Assembly: GCA_030684695.1 (NCBI GenBank)
Contig: JAUXXX010000020.1
Location: 31,933 to 95,932 of the forward strand
Origin: a bacterium
GTDB lineage: Bacteria; Bacillota_I; Bacilli_A; Izemoplasmatales; Hujiaoplasmataceae
Length of the DNA stretch: 64,000 bases
Direction: 5' to 3'
In this document: one piece after another, positions 1-9,490 of the stretch
Layout: every line of letters starts with the position of its first letter
Position numbering within the stretch: the stretch's first letter is position 1
The notes under the pieces: generated by a model
Seen by the model: only the letters and a program-made list of their open reading frames with translations
What the model was told of the DNA's origin: nothing
Database searches by the model: none
Program-made: the position numbers and the translations under genes

Positions 1-777
1 TATTCCTGCTCTTCTTCCACCCGCAACCAAACTCACAGCAGTCGCTTCTCCAAGAGTACGACCAATTCCTAAAATAGCAGCGGTAAATATTCCTGATTTC
101 GCAGAAGCAAGCACGACTTTAAAATTGGTTTGGGTGTTACTAGCACCAAGGGCAAGCGACCCATGTTCAATGGTTTTATCCACCGAACGAATCGCTACTT
201 CAGAAATTGCTGTAATCGTTGGTATGGTCATTAATGCTAACACCAATACTACTGAAATAATCGAATTACCACCTTTTGATTGATATCCAAACAAGGCACT
301 GACATCATACACCACTTGCAAGATGATCCCAGCTCCAAACAACCCATAGACAATCGATGGAATCGCTGCTAGTGTTTCGATGACGGTTCTTAGAATCTTA
401 GCAAGTGGTTTTGGGGCAACTTTGGCAATAAACAGTGCCGTTAACACCCCGATTGGAAAACTAACAAGTAGTGATAATAAGGCAATAAAGAGTGTAGATA
501 CAATGATAAAGCCAACACTATACAGATTGGATGCAAACGTCGCACCAATCAACCAAACATCTCCTGTTAAAAACGACCACAAGTTCACCGATCCTAATCC
601 TTGATTATCTGTCACAAAAGGTCTTATTCCTTGAACAAAGATAATTCCTACTACGATAAAGATAAACGAAGCGGATAACAAAGCCGTTCCTAGAAAAATA
701 TGTTGCGTAATTTTATCGGTGATTCGATTTTTCTTCGTACTGCGCATTTGTTCTTTCCATTTTAGTAGTTCTTCCAT
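1..777 (-). CDS. pstC: Phosphate ABC transporter permease PstC, truncated by the window edge
   Basis: Reverse-strand translation from ATG at 777 (MEELLKWKEQMRSTKKNRITDKI...GIRPFVTDNQGLGSVNLWSFLTGDVW...LASAKSGIFTAAILGIGRTLGEATAV) matches the PstC family; directly downstream of pstS. Missing from the ORF track because it is open at the edge. Confidence 0.88.
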   Translation of the reverse strand, partial: MEELLKWKEQMRSTKKNRITDKITQHIFLGTALLSASFIFIVVGIIFVQGIRPFVTDNQGLGSVNLWSFLTGDVWLIGATFASNLYSVGFIIVSTLFIALLSLLVSFPIGVLTALFIAKVAPKPLAKILRTVIETLAAIPSIVYGLFGAGIILQVVYDVSALFGYQSKGGNSIISVVLVLALMTIPTITAISEVAIRSVDKTIEHGSLALGASNTQTNFKVVLASAKSGIFTAAILGIGRTLGEATAVSLVAGGRRAGI

Positions 778-797
778 GAAGTCTCCTCTCTAAGGAC

Positions 798-819
798 GAA
801 AAAGACCCAAATGGGTCTT
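798..819 (-). terminator. Intrinsic terminator/attenuator between pstS and pstC
   Basis: Minus-strand AAGACCCATTTGGGTCTTTTT hairpin plus U-run. Confidence 0.7.
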
Positions 820-838
820 AACGACTCGTTTGAAAATA

Positions 839-1789
839 TTAACGATTTATTAATGCGTTCCACGTACGGTATGTGCCATTGTACATGTTCTTAAGGTCAT
901 CTGCTGTGACATTAGATACTGGGTTATTCAAATGAACGATAGCGACAATGGCATCCCATGCTAATTGACCACGAATCGACGCCGCAACTGTTAATTCCGC
1001 TCCACGGAAGAATCTGGATGAGAAGCCGATGTCTTTTCCTACGGATGTATCCTTGATAGCAGGATCGTTGGTACGTTTGTATGCATCACTGGATCCTGTA
1101 TGATCATGCTCTGCGGAGAAGTTTCCACATTTTGGGGTAAATGCTTTGGTAAGTGCTTCCGCTACTTTTTGAATGGAATCAGATCCACCAATGCGTAGAA
1201 CAACACCACTGTTATTTTGATTACAAACCGCATGATTTCCTTTTACTTGGTCCCATGTTTGAGTAGAAGGTAGTGGAATCGCTCCCGCATTGTTAATGAT
1301 ATCTCCACCATCGCTCGTTGCTAAGAAAGCGATGAATGCTTGAACGATTTGTTCTACTGTAGTGGATGGATAATCTCCTGCTGGACGAATCATCCACATA
1401 AAGGGACGTTTTAATCCATAGGTATCATTGATTACGTTGGCTTCTGTCGGCGCAACTCCATTGAAATGCAATCCTTTTACAGTGCTGTTTACGCTTGATA
1501 ACGATACATAACCTACTCCGTACTCATCAATCGATAATGCGTTTAAAATGGCGGTATTGTCTTTAATTAGAAATCCTGTTACTAATACAGAATCGGATGT
1601 TGCGGCTTCCGCAAAACCAATGCCTTCCATGAATCCTGTTCTTGTCCCAGAAGTGGTATCTCTGGTATAAACGGTGATGTTCTTTGACCCATCGTATGTT
1701 ACTAAAGTGGTTGCTGATGTTGAAGTTTGTGAACAAGCAGCGAGTGTCAATGTTAATAAACCTACTAATGCAATTAAAACTTTTTTCAT
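839..1789 (-). CDS. pstS: Phosphate-binding lipoprotein PstS
   Basis: Lipobox LTLTLAAC; PstS-like motifs (TSGTRTGF, GSDSIQKVAEAL); adjacent to pstC. Confidence 0.88.
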   Translation of the reverse strand: MKKVLIALVGLLTLTLAACSQTSTSATTLVTYDGSKNITVYTRDTTSGTRTGFMEGIGFAEAATSDSVLVTGFLIKDNTAILNALSIDEYGVGYVSLSSVNSTVKGLHFNGVAPTEANVINDTYGLKRPFMWMIRPAGDYPSTTVEQIVQAFIAFLATSDGGDIINNAGAIPLPSTQTWDQVKGNHAVCNQNNSGVVLRIGGSDSIQKVAEALTKAFTPKCGNFSAEHDHTGSSDAYKRTNDPAIKDTSVGKDIGFSSRFFRGAELTVAASIRGQLAWDAIVAIVHLNNPVSNVTADDLKNMYNGTYRTWNALINR

Positions 1790-1859
1790 AATTTCCTCCT
1801 ATATTCCTTAGTTTACGAGGTTATTATACGTGTTGAAGTTGTTTCCTTCCTTTGGTTTA

Positions 1860-1887
1860 GGTAAAGGCTTTGTAATGGTTGTGTAAA
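1860..1887 (-). promoter_or_regulatory. Putative PhoP (Pho) box upstream of pstS
   Basis: Minus strand TTTACA-N5-ATTACA-N5-TTTACC, exact 11-bp period, upstream of a TATAAT at 1828-1823. Confidence 0.5.
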
Positions 1888-1916
1888 AAAAACGAACCCT
1901 TTGATAGAGTTCGTTT
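1885..1916 (-). terminator. Terminator downstream of the DUF438 gene
   Basis: Minus strand AACGAAC-TCTATCAAAGG-GTTCGTTTTTTTT. Confidence 0.75.
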
Positions 1917-1923
1917 CAATATC

Positions 1924-3156
1924 TTACTTTACAAGTCTTTTTTCGCCATCTAGCTGTGTAATTGGCAAGATGTTTTGTGTAACTTCTAAGGTTCCTAAGT
2001 AATTACCTTGTGGATCTTTTATCGCAAAATAACGAATATGGATAAAATTACCCTTCATTCGAATCCAAAAATCCTCATGATCTTTTTTTCCGGATTTGAA
2101 ATCATTAAGTATTTGCTCCACCACATGAACACTTTGTGGTGGATGACACATCGATACGTTTCGTCCAAGAATTGTTTTTGGACGATCAAAGATTCGTTCT
2201 TTTCCTTGGGTAAAGTATTTGACGTTATCGTCTTTATCCACAAACGTCATATCAAAAGGAACGGAATTGAAAATGGCATTAATCTCTGTTCCTGACAACG
2301 TACCAGCATCAAAGGTAAATTCTCCATTGCTGGTATTTGTTAACTCTTCGGTTTGTTGTTGAGAGTCTTCTTTTTTTGCCCACGAGGGGACGTTTTGAAT
2401 CAGAGTATATGGATATTCTGGCATCGATTGATCTATTTTGATCCATTCATAATAACTAAATGTTTCTAACATCAAAGGAATCAAAATATTATTTTCCTTA
2501 AAAATCATATCTTTGACCTTTTGAATCGCTGATTGAATTTTTAAAACAATTTCTGTGGGTTGTATCTGAATGCTTGATAACAAAGAAACACACTCTTTGA
2601 TTTCTTTACGAATCTCATCGTCCACACCCCACATGACTTTAGGAGGTGCTGTAATTCCATGTTTTTCTAAATATGGAAACATCAGATACTCTTTTTTGCT
2701 GTAGTGATGATTGATTTCCGTGAGTCGATCTAGTCCAACGCGTAACATTAAGTGAGACATGTTATCATGTTTCGCTTCGAAAGAAACTAAATACGGCTGA
2801 ATTTCTTCTGAAATCAATAACTCGATTGCGTTGTTTTCAAGGACCAATATGTTTGCCGGATGTCCTGGTAATTTCGTAAAATCTTTTTGCGCATGTATTT
2901 CGCTGATGGATCCTTCAAATACACTGGCATGCACATCACATAAGCGTTGCACATCTTCGATAGGAAGTCCTTCTTTTACCAACGCTTGTTCAATACTTGA
3001 AATCTCGGTTGTGGAGACGTCTTTGAAATGTTTTTGAAACTCGACTTTTACTTCATCTACGGTTTTTCCTTGATGAAGTGATTTAATTAACTCTTTTAAC
3101 AACGTTTTTCTTGAATCGCTGTTATTGATAAACTCACTCATAATGATTCCTCCCAT
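1924..3156 (-). CDS. DUF438 / hemerythrin HHE / PAS-like domain protein
   Basis: N-terminal DUF438-like region, central HHE-like HDNMSHLMLRVGLDRLTEINHHYSKKEYLMFPYLEKHG, C-terminal PAS-like region (FNSVPFDMTFVDKDDNVKYFTQGKERIFDRPKTILGRNVSMCHPPQSV). Confidence 0.8.
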   Translation of the reverse strand: MGGIIMSEFINNSDSRKTLLKELIKSLHQGKTVDEVKVEFQKHFKDVSTTEISSIEQALVKEGLPIEDVQRLCDVHASVFEGSISEIHAQKDFTKLPGHPANILVLENNAIELLISEEIQPYLVSFEAKHDNMSHLMLRVGLDRLTEINHHYSKKEYLMFPYLEKHGITAPPKVMWGVDDEIRKEIKECVSLLSSIQIQPTEIVLKIQSAIQKVKDMIFKENNILIPLMLETFSYYEWIKIDQSMPEYPYTLIQNVPSWAKKEDSQQQTEELTNTSNGEFTFDAGTLSGTEINAIFNSVPFDMTFVDKDDNVKYFTQGKERIFDRPKTILGRNVSMCHPPQSVHVVEQILNDFKSGKKDHEDFWIRMKGNFIHIRYFAIKDPQGNYLGTLEVTQNILPITQLDGEKRLVK

Positions 3157-3419
3157 TGAAAACCATGAATCTGCAATACTTCAATGATTTTATCCATTGA
3201 AATTTGTTTCATGATTGCCCCTTTTTTTAACGTCATGATTCGCCCCACTGTTTGTAGTTGGAGTGGGTTTACGATGTTTGAAAACCCAAGTGACACTAGT
3301 ATATCGACAACTTCTGGGTATGTTTGTACAATCGAATAGACCGATTGATTGGCATTAATTATTTTACTCATTGGGATACCTCCTAACGTTATCGTATCAC
3401 AGTTTCCATCAGTAACCAA
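3138..3419 (-). CDS. DUF1858 domain protein
   Basis: INANQSVYSIVQTYPEVVDILVSLGFSNIVNPLQLQTVGRIMTLKKGA; overlaps the DUF438 gene. Likely start MSKIINAN at about 3374. Confidence 0.75.
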   Translation of the reverse strand: MVTDGNCDTITLGGIPMSKIINANQSVYSIVQTYPEVVDILVSLGFSNIVNPLQLQTVGRIMTLKKGAIMKQISMDKIIEVLQIHGFQWEESL

Positions 3420-3487
3420 ACGATGTCATAAGAAATCGTGCGTGCGTGTGCACGCGAGCTATAAATCAGCACTTTACACAAAATAAA

Positions 3488-3519
3488 ACAGATGAATCAC
3501 TAATCACGGACTCATCTGT
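3488..3519 (-). terminator. Terminator of the FIVAR-like protein gene
   Basis: Minus strand ACAGATGA...TCATCTGTTTTATTTT. Confidence 0.7.
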
Positions 3520-3525
3520 ATAAAA

Positions 3526-5469
3526 TTATGGCTTTTTTTGCAAAAAGGCGATTTTTTTTAGAAATCTGACATACTCTGGTTTAAAGAAAATTAAGGTGGC
3601 TCCCAAAGCCAAGGTCGAAACCGGAATCAATGAAGCAAATACAACCGTAATCACCTGTACTTCTGATTTTACTTGGATCTGTATTTCTTCTTGGACACCA
3701 TTTGACAAGGTAATCGTGAGGATTGCATTTCCAAATCGTTTCCCTTGAACTTGATATAATTCATCTACTTCGATGATAGAAGGGTCACTAGAAACGATGG
3801 ATTTGATACTGGATCTATATAGAAAAATATATTCCGATAAATCAATGGGGTTTTGATTCGCTCGAATGGAAAGCGTCGGACGTTTCCAAATCAACTCTTG
3901 AATAATGGTTTGAAGATGAGTCACATAATCATCCACCAGTGCTTGTGAAGCGTTTGGATTTTGATAAATTGCTTGTGCTTCAACTAAATAGAGTTGAAGT
4001 GTATCTAATGATGCTTTTGAATATCTTGAAACAATCAACGAATCGATCCGATTGATTTGTGTGAGTAGATTATTTTTTTGAGCTTTCAATACTAGTAAAT
4101 CCGTTGCTTGATCCAAAATAAACAGTGCACTTTGAACAACTTGGGTGTCCGTATTACTACTTTGAATGACTTGTCCAACAAGTATAAGTTGTGATTGATA
4201 GATGGAAACAGAGTGAGGGGTATACGCTTCTATATTGATGTGTTGTGCTTGTTGATACTTCGTCATCAATTCCGTAATATCTGCACGTAATACCAACAAA
4301 TCCAGTGCCCCTTGAACTGTAGCTGTAAACAAATCCACTTGCTCTTGCGAAGCATTTAAATCTGCCAAAAGTTGATTGATACGAAAATAATGACCATAAG
4401 CCAAGACTGCTGTTTTAAACAACTCATAGGAGTTTGCAGTATACAAGTGACGTTCTTCATAATAAGCAATCAACACTTGATACCCCATGATTTCTAATTG
4501 TGTTTTATCGGATTGAAGAACCAACACGGTGTATGCTGCTTCAATAGTGTTGATTGCATCTTGAACCTCTTGAAAAGTAGCGTTAAGATTATTGATTACG
4601 GATGCCACGGGTATAATCAACAACATAAACTGTGCATAAGAATTCGGGGTGTAAGGATTGCTTTGCATTGTGGAAGCCATTTGATAATCGTTCATTAATT
4701 GTGTCTTATCCGCTCGTTGAACAAGTTGATTTTGAGCAGCTACTAACAAAGCAAGTGCAATTTGTGCTTCAATTATCGAAGTATCGCTATCGGTTACCAC
4801 ATGCAATACACTGAAGCCTAGTACATCAGGATTGGTTTGAAACAAATCCATCTGCGAAGTAAATAAGTCAAAGGATTGAGGGGTATAAAGCAGACTCCCT
4901 TGTGAATAAATGGCAAGTAGTTCATTCCATTTCGCTGTTAATTCGGTTTTGTCTGCTAACAGAACCAACAAGTCTTTGGCAAGCAATAACTCATCTTCAG
5001 CTTCAAGCATGGCTTGCTCTCCGGATGTTGGTTCATCGATGATTGCCTTTATTCGAAGTAGTTCACTGTTATATAGCGTAATACTTCGTAAGGTATACGT
5101 TGATAAACTTTCACTTTTCGCATTCCAATAGGATGCACTGATTCGAATGTAGGTCGTGTCTAGTGTAAGTTGAGACAGTAACCTCGTTAAATCCACAATC
5201 CACTGATTGACATCACTTTCCAGCGCTAAATCGTCGGCTAGCAGCGCTTCCACAGAAGCGTTGCCTCCTAATGCTTGATAATTTGAGACAAACGCGGTAT
5301 AGGAAGCGTTATAATAATTGCTTGAGTTAGCAAATCTTGTTTGAATTTCATCATATCTTGCCTGTAAGGTTGGTTTATCTACTTCCGCATACAAAGGAAT
5401 CCAAGACATCGCTTGGAAGAAAAATACAAATAAAATTAATGGTGTTAAAAAACGAATCTTTTTAGCCAT
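3526..5469 (-). CDS. Secreted, membrane-anchored protein with several FIVAR-like helical repeats
   Basis: Signal peptide; recurring 'YTPxSYxxF...LxxLVLxADKTxL' units about 90 aa apart; C-terminal TM helix and basic tail (KPEYVRFLKKIAFLQKKP). Confidence 0.65.
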   Translation of the reverse strand: MAKKIRFLTPLILFVFFFQAMSWIPLYAEVDKPTLQARYDEIQTRFANSSNYYNASYTAFVSNYQALGGNASVEALLADDLALESDVNQWIVDLTRLLSQLTLDTTYIRISASYWNAKSESLSTYTLRSITLYNSELLRIKAIIDEPTSGEQAMLEAEDELLLAKDLLVLLADKTELTAKWNELLAIYSQGSLLYTPQSFDLFTSQMDLFQTNPDVLGFSVLHVVTDSDTSIIEAQIALALLVAAQNQLVQRADKTQLMNDYQMASTMQSNPYTPNSYAQFMLLIIPVASVINNLNATFQEVQDAINTIEAAYTVLVLQSDKTQLEIMGYQVLIAYYEERHLYTANSYELFKTAVLAYGHYFRINQLLADLNASQEQVDLFTATVQGALDLLVLRADITELMTKYQQAQHINIEAYTPHSVSIYQSQLILVGQVIQSSNTDTQVVQSALFILDQATDLLVLKAQKNNLLTQINRIDSLIVSRYSKASLDTLQLYLVEAQAIYQNPNASQALVDDYVTHLQTIIQELIWKRPTLSIRANQNPIDLSEYIFLYRSSIKSIVSSDPSIIEVDELYQVQGKRFGNAILTITLSNGVQEEIQIQVKSEVQVITVVFASLIPVSTLALGATLIFFKPEYVRFLKKIAFLQKKP

Positions 5470-5491
5470 GACGTGGTCCTTTCTACAATAT

Positions 5492-6646
5492 TTATGGGTA
5501 TAAGGTGAAATATACTTCTTTTAATTGATTCATCGCTTTTTCTAACAAAATGCGTGGGGACGCTAGATTTAATCGATAATATCCCTTGCCATCTTGTCCA
5601 AACAAGATTCCATCTTCGCCACGAACTCTTGCTTGTGTTTCAAAAAAATCGACGACAGATATTGAAATGTTTCGACAATCTAACCATAATAAATAACTTC
5701 CCTCTAGAGGTAATACTTTAATTCTAGGCATATGTTGTGTAAACTCTGAGACGACATACTGATAATTTTGATAGATATAGAGGATTACTTGATCCAACCA
5801 ATCATCTCCGTGGCGATACGCTGCCTCGACCATCGCCATCGATATCACATTCATCGCTCCCAAATGGAATTTGGTCATCCATTGTTTGATTGCGACTTGA
5901 TAATCAAGATTCGCTGTAACAATCAATGCCATTCCCGCTTGAGCAATGTTGAATGTTTTCGTTGAAGAAACTAAAGTAATGGTTCGTTGCTTTGCCTTGG
6001 GATGAACTTGAACAAATGGAATATGTTGATACCCAGGCATAATCAAATCCGCATGGATTTCATCACTAATCACCATAATATCATACTTTTCTACCAAATC
6101 ATAAATTCGTGTTAACTCTTGCATGGTAAACACTCGACCCACAGGGTTATGAGGATTACATAACAACAATACGTTGCTCTTTTGCAAACTAATTTCTAAC
6201 TGTTCAAAATCGATTTCCATGCGATTACATCGATTGATCATCGATACTTCATTTAGGGTTCGAGACGTTTCAGAAACACTCATCGGAAATCTCATATATA
6301 CAGGACTGATAATGGTAACTCTATCTTCTTCTTTGGTAAGTGCCATGAAACATAGATGGATGGCAGAAACAACTCCATAATAAGGAATCATATCGGATGG
6401 TTGATAGGTTACACGATGTCTTCGTTGATACCAAAGCGACGCTGCTTCTAACAAAGAAGCTGGGAGTGTAGTATAACCAAATATTGGATGAAGAAGTCTT
6501 TCCTGCGCTGCTTGTATGATTTCATGACTCACTTCAAAATCCATATCCGCTACCCACAGTGGAATCATCGCTTCAGCTAATTGATAATCTTCTTTGATGC
6601 TTCCAGTATTACGGCGATCAATGACTCGATTAAAATCATAGTCCAT
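5492..6646 (-). CDS. patB: PLP-dependent aminotransferase, PatB/MalY (C-S lyase) family
   Basis: MDYDFNRVIDRRNTGSIKED...PLWVADMDFEVSHEI; CNPHNPVGRVFT; SSTKTFNIAQ. Confidence 0.85.
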   Translation of the reverse strand: MDYDFNRVIDRRNTGSIKEDYQLAEAMIPLWVADMDFEVSHEIIQAAQERLLHPIFGYTTLPASLLEAASLWYQRRHRVTYQPSDMIPYYGVVSAIHLCFMALTKEEDRVTIISPVYMRFPMSVSETSRTLNEVSMINRCNRMEIDFEQLEISLQKSNVLLLCNPHNPVGRVFTMQELTRIYDLVEKYDIMVISDEIHADLIMPGYQHIPFVQVHPKAKQRTITLVSSTKTFNIAQAGMALIVTANLDYQVAIKQWMTKFHLGAMNVISMAMVEAAYRHGDDWLDQVILYIYQNYQYVVSEFTQHMPRIKVLPLEGSYLLWLDCRNISISVVDFFETQARVRGEDGILFGQDGKGYYRLNLASPRILLEKAMNQLKEVYFTLYP

Positions 6647-6658
6647 AAAGGGTACTCC

Positions 6659-7954
6659 TTAGTTTGTAAATACTTGAGAATAGATATAATCTACATGTCT
6701 TGTATAGAAATCAAGCGTAAAACAAGAGTTGATTTCTTCTAAGGATAGTATGGTTTTCACAAGAGAATCGCTTTTTAATAACGATTGAAAATCAACTTGT
6801 AATGTCATGGCTTGCATGGCAATCACTTGAATATGATCATAAGCTTGTTCTCTTGACCATCCTTTTTCAAGTAAAAGAGTTAATACTCGTTGTGAATATA
6901 TGACCCCTTGTGTTGCGTTGATTTGTGCTAGCATTCTATCTTCATACACCACCAAGCCATCTAAGGTAGTGGTATAGCGTTGTAACATATAATCAAGCAA
7001 CGAAGTAGCGTCTGGCATAATAATTCGCTCTACGGAAGAATGAGAGATATCTCTTTCATGCCATAACGCAACACTTTCCATCGCAGGTACGCAGTATCCA
7101 CGAAGTACACGGGATAATCCACAAGTATTTTCACTTGATATTGGGTTTTTCTTATGAGGCATTGCGGAAGACCCTTTTTGTCCACTACTAAAGGGTTCGC
7201 TCACTTCTTGAACTTCTGTTCTCATTAAATGTCGAATCTCCGTAGCAATTTTTTCTAACGTCGCACCAATCAATGCCAAAGTAGTAATATAAAAAGCATG
7301 ACGATCACGTTGTAATGTTTGAGTGGAGATTTCAACCCGGCCCAATCCCAACCGCTCCAAGACATATTGTTCAATAAAAGGATCAATGAAGGCATAATTT
7401 CCAACAGCACCACTGATTTTTCCGACTTCAATGTCTTTAGACGCTTGTTGAAAACGAACTAAATGTCGTTTCATCTCACTGTACCACAATGCAAATTTTA
7501 AGCCAAATGACGTAATATCTGCATGTATCCCATGGGTTCTCCCAATGGTCATTGTATGTTTATATCGAAGTGCTTTTTGATGAAGCACCTCCATGAATCG
7601 TAACATATCTGCACGTATCAACGCATTGGCTTGTTTAAACAACAACCCATAAGCCGTATCTACAACATCAGTAGAGGTTAATCCATAATGGATGAATCGC
7701 TTTTCAGGCCCAAGAGATTGAGAAACTGCTCGTGTAAAAGCAATCACATCATGTTTCAGTGACTCTTCTAGTTCATGAATCAACGGGATACTAAAAGAAG
7801 CGTTCGCTTTTAATAAAGCAAGTTCAGCTGTTGAAACAACTCCTTGTTTATGAAGAGCTTCTGCATTCATTAATTCAATTTGTAGGAATGCATTGTATTT
7901 GGCTTCTTCGGTCCAAATGGCTTGCATTTTTTTAGTGGTATAGCGCTCAATCAT
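6659..7954 (-). CDS. purB: Adenylosuccinate lyase
   Basis: MIERYTTKKMQAIWTEEAKY; signature GSSAMPHKKNPISSE. Confidence 0.95.
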   Translation of the reverse strand: MIERYTTKKMQAIWTEEAKYNAFLQIELMNAEALHKQGVVSTAELALLKANASFSIPLIHELEESLKHDVIAFTRAVSQSLGPEKRFIHYGLTSTDVVDTAYGLLFKQANALIRADMLRFMEVLHQKALRYKHTMTIGRTHGIHADITSFGLKFALWYSEMKRHLVRFQQASKDIEVGKISGAVGNYAFIDPFIEQYVLERLGLGRVEISTQTLQRDRHAFYITTLALIGATLEKIATEIRHLMRTEVQEVSEPFSSGQKGSSAMPHKKNPISSENTCGLSRVLRGYCVPAMESVALWHERDISHSSVERIIMPDATSLLDYMLQRYTTTLDGLVVYEDRMLAQINATQGVIYSQRVLTLLLEKGWSREQAYDHIQVIAMQAMTLQVDFQSLLKSDSLVKTILSLEEINSCFTLDFYTRHVDYIYSQVFTN

Positions 7955-7955
7955 C

Positions 7956-8807
7956 TTAGACTCCTACTAAATCACGGTAACAAGTTAACGTGTTTTCTAA
8001 CAAACATGCAATCGTCATTGGACCAACTCCACCTGGTACGGGGGTGAGATACGCTGCGATTGGAAAAACAGAATCATAATCCACGTCGCCCTTAATGACT
8101 CCGTCTACTTTGGAAATCCCCACATCAATCACTGTCGCTCCTATTTTTACATAGGAGGAATCAATCATGTTAGGAACTCCGATGGCAGCGATTAAAATAT
8201 CTGCTTCTTTGCAAACAGCACGCAAATCTGCTGTTTTCGAATGACAAATGGTAACCGTCGCATGATCTTTTAATAACAATGCCGCCATTGGTTTTCCAAC
8301 AATTTGGCTTCTTCCAATCACAACAGCTCTTTTTCCTAGGATACGAACTTGATATGTTTGTAACAACCTCATCACACCTAAAGGGGTACATGGTACCAGA
8401 TGCGGAAACCCATTGGAAAGTTTTGCGACATTGGTCCAAGTGAAGCCATCTACATCTTTGGATGGAGAAATTTGATTGATAATGAAGTCGCTATTTAAAT
8501 GTTTGGGAATGGGAAGTTGTAATAAAATCCCATGTACGTTGCTGTCTTGGTTTAATTGATGGATAATTTCTAAGACTTCAGCTTGTGAAGTAGTGTCTTC
8601 TTTTTTTATGATGGTACTTTTGATTCCCGCTTTTTGACAAGCCAACTCTTTGCCTCTGACATAGGACATTGAAGCGGCGTTATCTCCAATTAAGAGGACC
8701 ACCAAATGTGGAATAATGTGATATTTTGCAATCAGTTCACTCGTTTGAATTTTTATTTGTTCACGCAACGCTATTGCTGTTTGTTTTCCATCCATCAGTT
8801 GAGCCAT
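7956..8807 (-). CDS. folD: Bifunctional methylenetetrahydrofolate dehydrogenase/cyclohydrolase
   Basis: VGRSQIVGKPMAALL and PVPGGVGPMT motifs. Confidence 0.95.
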   Translation of the reverse strand: MAQLMDGKQTAIALREQIKIQTSELIAKYHIIPHLVVLLIGDNAASMSYVRGKELACQKAGIKSTIIKKEDTTSQAEVLEIIHQLNQDSNVHGILLQLPIPKHLNSDFIINQISPSKDVDGFTWTNVAKLSNGFPHLVPCTPLGVMRLLQTYQVRILGKRAVVIGRSQIVGKPMAALLLKDHATVTICHSKTADLRAVCKEADILIAAIGVPNMIDSSYVKIGATVIDVGISKVDGVIKGDVDYDSVFPIAAYLTPVPGGVGPMTIACLLENTLTCYRDLVGV

Positions 8808-8810
8808 GGG

Positions 8811-9332
8811 TTACACATCCTTTCGAGTTCTATAAATATCGACTACTTCAGCGTAGTATGCAATGTGCATGGAATCATTCCCTGGAGAATAGTATCTGTT
8901 CAATATATCTTCTGGAATATGATCTTTATCCAGCAATTGTTTGTATATGACCTTGCATTCCATGTGCAAAGGGCATTGTTCAATAATTGGTGCATCGATG
9001 GTTCTTGCTTCTTTTGTAGTTAAACCTGCTAGTGCAAATTTATTAACTCCTTCTCCTCGAATGGACCCACAAATTGAAATGGCTTTTTTTAAATCAGTCT
9101 GAATCGGAATACTTAATGTAAAGCAGTTCGCTGCTTCAAGTAATTGGTATGAATACCGAACGTCACGAACGTAAACAATCACCATTGCTTTTCCCCAATG
9201 AAATAAAATCCCACCCCACCCAATAATCATGGTGTTATCAATGGAACCAAAACGAGTGTTTAAAAAAATACCTGATTTCATCAAAGACATGACTTCTGTT
9301 GATACTTCATTCAATGAAACGGACTCAATCAT
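8811..9332 (-). CDS. Flavin reductase-like (FMN-binding split barrel) protein
   Basis: Start at MIESVSLNEVS with upstream SD-like AAAGGATG; FMN-binding split-barrel-like sequence. The ORF track starts upstream at 9404. Confidence 0.65.
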   Translation of the reverse strand: MIESVSLNEVSTEVMSLMKSGIFLNTRFGSIDNTMIIGWGGILFHWGKAMVIVYVRDVRYSYQLLEAANCFTLSIPIQTDLKKAISICGSIRGEGVNKFALAGLTTKEARTIDAPIIEQCPLHMECKVIYKQLLDKDHIPEDILNRYYSPGNDSMHIAYYAEVVDIYRTRKDV

Positions 9333-9490
9333 GACTTCACATCCTTTGGGGTAATTATACCACAATCGCCTTTGATGTGGTAGGGTCCTTACAGAGGTGC
9401 TCAATAATTCTTAAAAAAGAATCAAGAATTCTCTAAAATATCACATGTTTGTGCTACAATATTTGAGTATAAACGAAAGGTGGTGAGTGG

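Noticed and set aside
380-604. Short ORFs of about 60-130 aa in the track antisense to clear genes (e.g. 380-604, 2008-2295, 8706-9023, 28997-29377, 44712-45071, 55296-55700)
   Set aside because: They lie on the opposite strand or another frame of well-supported genes, show no recognisable domain and usually lack an SD; treated as chance ORFs.
3488-3519. CAGATGAGTCCGTGA on the minus strand resembles the start of a hammerhead ribozyme core (CUGAUGA)
   Set aside because: No GAAA core segment or stem arrangement follows; the sequence is better explained as an intrinsic terminator (ACAGATGA...TCATCTGT plus T-run).
9405-9490. Possible T-box or trp/tyr attenuator before the aro operon
   Set aside because: The gap is only about 85 bp from the divergent gene, with no AGGGTGGNACCGCG-like element or terminator.
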